From Candidatus Poribacteria bacterium (GTDB lineage Bacteria > Poribacteria > DTPJ01 > WJIO01): a stretch of 21,243 nt of DNA. Shown here piece after piece: positions 16,011-21,243 of the stretch; within the stretch, counting starts at the first letter, position 1, and each line of letters begins with the position of its first letter. Location: NCBI GenBank assembly GCA_014730235.1, contig WJIO01000310.1, positions 1-21,243 of the forward strand, in the 5' to 3' direction. A program made the position numbers and the translations under genes. The notes under the pieces are model-generated. The model saw only the letters and a list, made by a program, of their open reading frames with translations, had not been told where the DNA came from and searched no databases.

Positions 16011-17840
16011 CTAGTGCTGATGAGCAGGCGTTGGACTGTTTTCATCGTCCTTACCCAGTGCGCCGCCGTATGCCCCTGCGGCTGAACCTGTCAGTTGAGT
16101 CTGGGAATCCAGAAGGTAATTACCGTTTGTAACGACTATATTTTCTGCAAACAGACCTCTTATTATAGGGAAATATCGCCTTCGTGTACCATTTTCCTCG
16201 ACCCATGCCTCAGGCCCAAGTGTAACCTCTACCTGATCGTATCCCGCTTCGCCTTTGTCTACAAAGACAACCGTGCGGGTTCCTGTATTTATAACGGCGC
16301 TCTTTGGTACGGCCAGAACATCTTCTGCCAGTTGTCTTTCCTTACTATCTTCAGGACACTTACCCGGCATATCATACAGCTTATCAGGATGATCCGGACA
16401 GATATACGCGAACTGGAGGGGCGGAGCATCGGAACGCAATTTAAAGCCCGTTGTAGCTGATTCGGGCTGTTTTTCCTCCTCGATCAAATCCATTCCACAT
16501 ATAGGGCATTCTCCCGGTTCGTCTCTTATTATCTGTGGATGCATGGGACATGTCCACACTTTATCAACGACAGGTTGAGGTACAATGTCAGGTTTTTCTG
16601 CAATTACTTCCTCCACTAACTCTACCAGGTCCATACCGCAAATAGGACATTCTCCCGGTTCATCCCTCTTGATTTGCGGATGCATTGGACATGTCCAGAC
16701 AGTCGCGGATTCAGACCCAGCCGCCACCGGTTGTGTCATCTCATGCTGATGCGTGTGCTTTGGCTTCTGTGAGTATATCTGAGCCAATGTGGATTTGACG
16801 CGGACTGTGGCATACATTCCCGGGCGTAGCTCACCATCGGGATTAGGTACTTCCACCTGTATTTTAACAGTTCTGGTCTTATTATCCATATATGGATATA
16901 TAAATATAACGCTACCATGAAATTCTTTTCCGGGCATGGACTGGATAGTGATAATGACATCCTGGCCCACCGATACCCAGGGCATTTCATATTCATATAT
17001 ATCCGCCAGTAACCATAAATTACTCAGATCAGCGATCCTGTAAAGATGCGTCCCGCGATTCATGTATTGACCTTTGTATACGTTTAAATGGACTACTGTT
17101 CCACTTATGGGAGAGTAAAGAGGCAGTTCTGTCCGAACCTTGCCATGTTCCCGAATGTCCTGAATTTGCTGTTTTGTAAGCCCCAGTAACTCAAGGCGAG
17201 ATTCAGCAGCCTGAAGTGTTTGCTCTAAGGTTTGCTTTACTGTTTCTATCTGGCTTCCATTAAGTTTTTGAAGATTTTTCACAGCAAGGAGAAATTCTTC
17301 CTGGGCAACCAGCAGCTCAGGACTGTAGATATCAAGCAAACGCTGTCCTTTTTTCACCGATGTTCCGGTAAAGTTTACATATAGCTTCTGAATCCATCCG
17401 GAAACGCGGGTGGAGGCATAGGCAATTTTTGTCTCGTTGTAATCCATCACGCCGACCGTCCTTATTTCGCGTTCCAGTTTGCGATAGCCGATTCTCTCTG
17501 TCTTTATTGGTATAAGGGCCTTCTGTTCTGGAGTAAGAGTAAGACCCTCTCCCGCGTATACTGGTATTAGGTCCATGTTACAGACAGGACATAACCCGGG
17601 TTCATTCATACGGACGCTTGGGTGCATGACGCATGTCCAGTAAAGAATTTCCTTTGTCTCCTTGTCAACGACAGGAACTACCCCATGCTCTGAGTGAGAT
17701 TCAATAGAATTATCAATATCATGGTCATGTCCCAAGTGAGTGGTATTTTTTTCGCCAGTTTCAGCAACTTGAGCATAAATATAAACTACAGTTATAAATA
17801 AAAATATTGTGAATGCTATGTAAGATGGGAGTTTCTTCAT
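16011..17840 (-). CDS. CusB-like membrane fusion protein with an array of heavy-metal-binding domains
   Basis: 609 residues from the ATG at 17840, which has cggagg eight bases upstream; the GTG three codons earlier overlaps that site. A signal peptide (MKKLPSYIAFTIFLFITVVYIYA) leads to a His-rich linker and a first HMBD, YWTCVMHPSVRMNEPGLCPVC, at about 67-93. The standard fusion-protein body follows: lipoyl/barrel parts with GWIQKLYVNFTGTSVKKGQ, a helical hairpin at about 170-230, and YSPISGTVVHL. After the beta-barrel, from about 357, come a His-rich stretch (KHTHQHEM), two nearly identical HMBDs with WTCPMHPQI and ECPICGMDL (about 382-406 and 428-452), and a diverged fourth (YICPDHP..GKCPEDSK, about 477-499). 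The membrane-proximal domain and a His-rich tail complete it. It links the RND pump to the outer-membrane factor and probably collects and hands over metal. Confidence 0.92.
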   Translation of the reverse strand: MKKLPSYIAFTIFLFITVVYIYAQVAETGEKNTTHLGHDHDIDNSIESHSEHGVVPVVDKETKEILYWTCVMHPSVRMNEPGLCPVCNMDLIPVYAGEGLTLTPEQKALIPIKTERIGYRKLEREIRTVGVMDYNETKIAYASTRVSGWIQKLYVNFTGTSVKKGQRLLDIYSPELLVAQEEFLLAVKNLQKLNGSQIETVKQTLEQTLQAAESRLELLGLTKQQIQDIREHGKVRTELPLYSPISGTVVHLNVYKGQYMNRGTHLYRIADLSNLWLLADIYEYEMPWVSVGQDVIITIQSMPGKEFHGSVIFIYPYMDNKTRTVKIQVEVPNPDGELRPGMYATVRVKSTLAQIYSQKPKHTHQHEMTQPVAAGSESATVWTCPMHPQIKRDEPGECPICGMDLVELVEEVIAEKPDIVPQPVVDKVWTCPMHPQIIRDEPGECPICGMDLIEEEKQPESATTGFKLRSDAPPLQFAYICPDHPDKLYDMPGKCPEDSKERQLAEDVLAVPKSAVINTGTRTVVFVDKGEAGYDQVEVTLGPEAWVEENGTRRRYFPIIRGLFAENIVVTNGNYLLDSQTQLTGSAAGAYGGALGKDDENSPTPAHQH

Positions 17841-17875
17841 CTGAAACACCTCCGAAAATATATAATAGATTATGA

Positions 17876-19459
17876 TTACTTATTTATACTATCTGAATTA
17901 TTAAGCTCTAAAATCTGCTTGGGCAATTCCTTTCCGACGGACTGTTCCAACTGGGCAACATGGTGTCTGTGATCCCAGAGTGCTCGAAATTTTGACAGCC
18001 GAAAGTTAAGCAAAGTACGCTGTGCATCCAACACGTTCAGGAAATCAATCTTAGCTGCCTGATAAGCTGTGTTTGTGGCTTCCAGAGCCTGCTGAGCCAA
18101 GGGGATCAGGGTGTTCTCATAGAGCAAAGCGGTACGTTTTGCGTTATCGGCCCCAAAATGGTGCATCTTTATCATAAATCGGGTTTTGTCTTCCATATCG
18201 GTTATCATCTGCTCCATGGCATTTAGTTTCACCTTAACTTCACGAACATAGGCATCATCTTTGCCAAACCGGGCGGCTATGCGGGGATTCACGGTTCTGT
18301 TTGTCATAAAAGTTGGTGGCATTTTCTCTGTTCCAGTACGTAATGCTGTTCGATCCTCAAAGTAACTGGCTCCTGTGCTGGCATCGGGTGTTGACATTTT
18401 ACTAACCATCTTGATCATTAGCTCCATTTTGCTGATAGCGATCTTCTGCTTTTGAATCTCCTGACGATTTTTAACGCCGACCTGGTAAAGCTCATCCAGA
18501 GATAGCTTTACATCCATGTAATCCAGAGGTTCTGCCGCTCCCATAGAAGCACCCGGGGGACGGTTCAGGAGTGTATTTATACGCGCTATCAGCATTTCCC
18601 GCTTTTCCTCCAGGGTAATTATAGAGTCAGATAGTCGGGATAGCTCAACCTGCGCCTTCAGTAAACTACCATAATTCTCCATACCCGCACGAAATTTAAT
18701 AGTAACGATCTGGAGAATCTGTTTGAGTAATTCCTGGTTCTCGTGCGTGATAGCAAGAGATTCATTTATAAAAATATACTCATAATAAGCAAGTTTGATG
18801 TCGGCAATCAGATCTCGAAGCTTTATTTCTACATCCTTCTGAAGCAAACGAACATCCTGAGTTACAATGTTTCCCTTGGTAGTCATGATATCTGGAAATG
18901 GAAACTTCATGGCCATCATCTCTTTATGTTGTTGCGGGCCAATCTTTGTGTCCATTTGCTTTGTAAAGGCGTTGTACTGGGAGAGTATGTTGTCCAGATA
19001 GGCTACTTGAGGGTACTGCTCCAGTGCTGCTTCCACCTTTCGGCGTGCAGACTGAAGCCCCTTATTCCTCTCATAGGCCAAATTCAAAAGCAAGTCCAGA
19101 TTGACGGATTCACCAAATCTGGCATTCATCTTCCCTTCATCCTGTGCCAGATGACGATATTCTATACTTTCGGGAGAATTGAAATCATAAAGGGATGTTG
19201 AGTCCGGGATAACTGCTTTCTTTTCCACCTGAGCCAGTTCTTCCAGTTTCTTCCGCCACTCAAATGCCATTTCCTTCGATTGTATCGATATAATAGGACG
19301 GTTTATTTCACTAATGTAATATTCCGTTTCAGGTTGGGAAGATGTCTTTTCCAGCATATCTATATAATCTTCTTTTAGTGAGCTTCCACATGCAGATAGC
19401 AGTAAAGGCAACACAAGAAATAGACTAAGTATTCGGAGGACTGCCCTAGTTTTTCCCAT
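17876..19459 (-). CDS. TolC/CusC-family outer-membrane efflux lipoprotein
   Basis: 527 residues from the ATG at 19459, chosen because it gives a lipoprotein signal, MGKTRAVLRILSLFLVLP then LLLSAC, with the lipid-modified Cys24. Upstream in-frame starts lack this arrangement. The gene overlaps the 3' end of the preceding TolC-like gene by 14 bp. The body is two OEP repeats of long amphipathic helices: LDLLLNLAYERNKGLQSARR opens the first, and NAKRTALLYENTLIPLAQQAL is the typical helix of the second. It should form or contribute to the outer-membrane channel of the efflux system. It is a paralogue of the next gene upstream: both share KLAYYEYIFI/KLSYHELLYI, LLKAQVELS/LLKSESQQA and YENTLIP/YENTMIP segments. 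A Met-rich middle segment (MELMIKMVSKM, MITDMEDKTRFMIKM) may touch metal. Confidence 0.85.
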   Translation of the reverse strand: MGKTRAVLRILSLFLVLPLLLSACGSSLKEDYIDMLEKTSSQPETEYYISEINRPIISIQSKEMAFEWRKKLEELAQVEKKAVIPDSTSLYDFNSPESIEYRHLAQDEGKMNARFGESVNLDLLLNLAYERNKGLQSARRKVEAALEQYPQVAYLDNILSQYNAFTKQMDTKIGPQQHKEMMAMKFPFPDIMTTKGNIVTQDVRLLQKDVEIKLRDLIADIKLAYYEYIFINESLAITHENQELLKQILQIVTIKFRAGMENYGSLLKAQVELSRLSDSIITLEEKREMLIARINTLLNRPPGASMGAAEPLDYMDVKLSLDELYQVGVKNRQEIQKQKIAISKMELMIKMVSKMSTPDASTGASYFEDRTALRTGTEKMPPTFMTNRTVNPRIAARFGKDDAYVREVKVKLNAMEQMITDMEDKTRFMIKMHHFGADNAKRTALLYENTLIPLAQQALEATNTAYQAAKIDFLNVLDAQRTLLNFRLSKFRALWDHRHHVAQLEQSVGKELPKQILELNNSDSINK

Positions 19460-20780
19460 TTTCAGTTTTTCCCTCACTAAGACTACCATCTGTCAATTTT
19501 TCCAGCTTCACAAGTGCTTGCTGATAATCTGCAATAGCTCTTGCATGGGCGAGATTAAAGTTAAGCCACACGCTCTGAGTTTCCAGAATTCCTGATATGT
19601 TTTTAGGAGTGCTATCCTGATTCCAGGTTTCAGTGATTTCAATTGCCTTCTCAGCTTGTGGTATCATTGTATTTTCATAAAGTTCTACCAGTCGTCGCGC
19701 ATTTTCCATACGGAAATAGACTTTCCTGATATTGGCAAGTATACCTGCCTTCATTGATTCCCTGTTATCAAGCGTCTTTTGATAATTTAACCTGGCTTCA
19801 TTTATCTGGCTTTTGTTCTTTTTGCTCCAGATAGGTACTGATATTCCCAGACTTACAAGCCAGGGATTTTTGCCGTTATCCATAACATCCGGCATAGGTG
19901 ACTTTCCTGTATCAATGGTCATAAGTTCCAGTTTGATCATGGGATTGTTCTTTTTCTTTGCTAGCTGTATGGATTTTTCGGCCTTTTGGGATATCAGATC
20001 AGCTACCTGAATCTCCTGACTTTTGAGCAAAGCAATTTTATCCAGCTTTTCCAAAGGTGTTTGAAGAGGCGAGTATGGTATAGGAACAGGTTTTCCTAAC
20101 TGTGTATCCGGCTGTATATTCAAAAGTGCTCTTATATTTGCCTGCTCCACTTCTCTTAATTCATACAAGAGGATGAGGTCATAGGAAAGCTGGGCCTGCT
20201 GACTTTCAGATTTCAGCAAATCGCTTAATGTGGCTTCATCCTTTGCGTAATACGTTTTGGTAAGTTTTATAATATGTCCAAGAATTTCCTGGTTATGGTT
20301 CACAATCTCAATAGCGCGGTCAATATAAAGAAGTTCGTGATAGCTAAGTTTTATGTCTACTATCACATCTCGAACTGCCTGCTCATATTTCTTTTGGTGT
20401 ATCTTTATCTGCTTGAGTTGCACCTCACCGGCAGCATTCAGTGTTCCGGGATAGGGGAAAGATTGTGAAACACCAAATCGCTGAAGCTGTGGACCTACTC
20501 TTGTTTCCACACGACTTATAAAATATCCATACATAATCATAGGGTCAGGAAGAGATGTCATCTGTGGAAGCTTTTCAATGGTTGCTTGCCATTCTCTGTA
20601 CGCCGCTTTGATTTTGGAATTATGCACAAAAGCAATCTTGATAAGCGTTGGCAATTCCAGATGATCTGATAACTCCAAATCCTTTAATTCTTCCAAATCA
20701 ACTGACTTTGAAATGACAATACCCGAAACAGAAAATAAAAACAGAAAGAAGAAAATATATATAAATATGTTTTTTATCAT
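19446..20780 (-). CDS. TolC-family outer-membrane efflux protein
   Basis: 444 residues with a signal peptide (MIKNIFIYIFFFLFLFSVSGIVIS) and no lipobox Cys. The OEP pattern is clear: LPTLIKIAFVHNSKIKAAYREW, GVSQSFPYPGTLNAAGEV, then the second repeat with VSLGISVPIWSKKN and RRLVELYENTMIPQAEKAIEIT. This matches CusC/TolC-like channel proteins of heavy-metal RND systems, at about the family's usual length. A caaggtaa ribosome site precedes the ATG. It is the first gene of the five-gene operon, so the operon promoter should lie in or beyond the palindromic element at 20793-21045; I could not pick a convincing -35/-10 pair. Having this and a second, lipoprotein-type paralogue in tandem is uncommon, and the two may form different or mixed channels. 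Confidence 0.87.
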   Translation of the reverse strand: MIKNIFIYIFFFLFLFSVSGIVISKSVDLEELKDLELSDHLELPTLIKIAFVHNSKIKAAYREWQATIEKLPQMTSLPDPMIMYGYFISRVETRVGPQLQRFGVSQSFPYPGTLNAAGEVQLKQIKIHQKKYEQAVRDVIVDIKLSYHELLYIDRAIEIVNHNQEILGHIIKLTKTYYAKDEATLSDLLKSESQQAQLSYDLILLYELREVEQANIRALLNIQPDTQLGKPVPIPYSPLQTPLEKLDKIALLKSQEIQVADLISQKAEKSIQLAKKKNNPMIKLELMTIDTGKSPMPDVMDNGKNPWLVSLGISVPIWSKKNKSQINEARLNYQKTLDNRESMKAGILANIRKVYFRMENARRLVELYENTMIPQAEKAIEITETWNQDSTPKNISGILETQSVWLNFNLAHARAIADYQQALVKLEKLTDGSLSEGKTENGKN

Positions 20781-20792
20781 GAAAATTACCTT

Positions 20793-21045
20793 GACTTTGT
20801 TACATTAACTTTATGGCCAAGCATAAAATTTATTCCGTGAAAACTTTGGCTTTTCCGGTTTGAGTATGGTAATAATTTGAAAATTTCCTCAGCCTGTCAT
20901 TCCTGCGAAAGCAGGAATGACAGCATATAGAAGTTTCTTATCTTTAACACACTGAACCAGGAAGAACCAAACTTTATCGCAATAACACAGGGACATAAAT
21001 TTTATGCTTGGACTTTTAGGATTGTCAGCACAATGTAACAAAGTC
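20793..21045. repeat. 253-bp long-palindrome MITE-like element, copy 3
   Basis: The outer ends are a perfect 14-bp inverted repeat: gactttgttacatt (20793-20806) and aatgtaacaaagtc (21032-21045). A second perfect 17-bp pair, ccaagcataaaatttat, lies at 20817-20833 and, inverted, at 20995-21011. The centre is ctgtcattcctgc-gaaa-gcaggaatgacag (20894-20923), a 13-bp stem with a GAAA loop. The arms between are imperfect inverted copies with indels. Its inner part matches the 11.4-kb element. There is no transposase and no real coding frame. It lies between the efflux operon and whatever lies upstream, so it must fall in the operon's leader or promoter region. Confidence 0.82.
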
Positions 21046-21151
21046 ATGTTACTCCCTTTTGTTTGATAAACTTATCTTAACGTCTTTAATCACTAGTATC
21101 TCTATTAAGTTACTTGAGATTGTAAGAATACAAACATCCATTAGATTTTGT
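21046..21151 (-). other. Short intergenic stretch with an orphan ribosome site
   Basis: On the minus strand, aaaagggagtaac followed by ATG (21047-21045) is a strong ribosome site and start codon placed exactly at the outer end of the long-palindrome element. The frame it opens runs only through the repeat. It may mark where a gene or leader was cut by the element. I see nothing else convincing in this AT-rich stretch. Confidence 0.35.
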
Positions 21152-21241
21152 TTATTCCCATAATTTCCGTCCGTCTTCAAAAATATGGATATCGATCCTG
21201 TCCAGGATTGGCTCCGATACTTTGGATATATATTTTTGTAT
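21152..21241 (-). pseudogene. Fragment of a YifB/ComM-like AAA protein, entering from the right edge
   Basis: Read from the right edge, one minus-strand frame gives YISKVSEPILDRIDIHI, then FEDGRKLWE and a stop at 21154-21152. The first part matches the conserved block of the YifB/ComM (Mg-chelatase-like) family, usually Y..RISGPLLDRIDIHVEV. That block normally lies about 100-150 residues before the C-terminus. Here the similarity is lost right after IHI and the frame ends nine residues later, so the gene appears truncated or frameshifted. The fragment is only 29 codons and the start is outside the window, so the assignment rests on one motif. Confidence 0.5.
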
Positions 21242-21243
21242 CT

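Noticed and set aside
20889-21047. A 52-codon minus-strand frame with a good ribosome site, ending in AVIPAFAGMTG
   Set aside because: Nearly all of it is the translation of the palindromic repeat; this peptide ending is what the core repeat gives in one frame, so it is not a credible protein.

Overview
The window reads as accessory and house-keeping DNA of a Gram-negative bacterium with modest GC. It carries two TolC-type outer-membrane proteins, an RND pump with its membrane-fusion protein, a lipoprotein signal and clear Shine-Dalgarno sequences. The mix of genes (URO-D family protein, Gfo/Idh/MocA oxidoreductase, ECF sigma with a HEAT-repeat partner, heavy-metal-binding domains) fits an uncultivated, deep-branching lineage, but no gene here fixes the phylum and I do not name one.

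Region 1 (1-4862, plus strand) is a tight run of four genes: the 3' part of a tandem AAA ATPase, a URO-D/methyltransferase-like protein, a Gfo/Idh/MocA dehydrogenase and an aldo/keto reductase. The last three look like a small catabolic set; the ATPase may belong to another system and only abut it. A 124-bp palindromic element follows directly (4863-4986).

Region 2 (about 5000-8141, plus strand) is a regulatory unit: ECF sigma factor behind an ECF-like promoter, a spacer with four consecutive hairpins, a membrane anti-sigma factor with a zf-HC2 zinc site, and, in ATGA overlap, an exported NTF2-like/HEAT-repeat protein.

Region 3 (8159-11107, minus strand) is a three-gene operon, transcribed in the order class I/II aminotransferase, then a ClpX-type zinc finger fused to a pyruvate-kinase C-terminal-like domain, then an amidohydrolase. 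The pathway is not obvious and the fusion is the most unusual protein in the window.

Region 4 (about 11108-11713) holds no intact gene. It has a likely minus-strand terminator, a repeat element with a nested palindrome, and a SnoaL-like pseudogene that carries a frameshift in a poly-A run and is cut off at the repeat.

Region 5 (11714-20780, minus strand) is a five-gene heavy-metal (Cu/Ag-type) efflux operon: two TolC-family proteins, a CusB-like fusion protein with an array of 'CPMHP' metal-binding domains, a CusA-like pump with its own embedded metal-binding motif and an extra domain-sized insertion, and a small His/Met-rich YHS-like periplasmic protein. I see no metal-sensing regulator in the window.

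Region 6 (20781-21243) contains a 253-bp long-palindrome (MITE-like) element upstream of the efflux operon and, at the right edge, a truncated YifB/ComM-like reading frame. The three palindromic elements (4.9, 11.4 and 20.9 kb) share the core gtcattcctgc/gcaggaatgac and form a dispersed non-coding repeat family.
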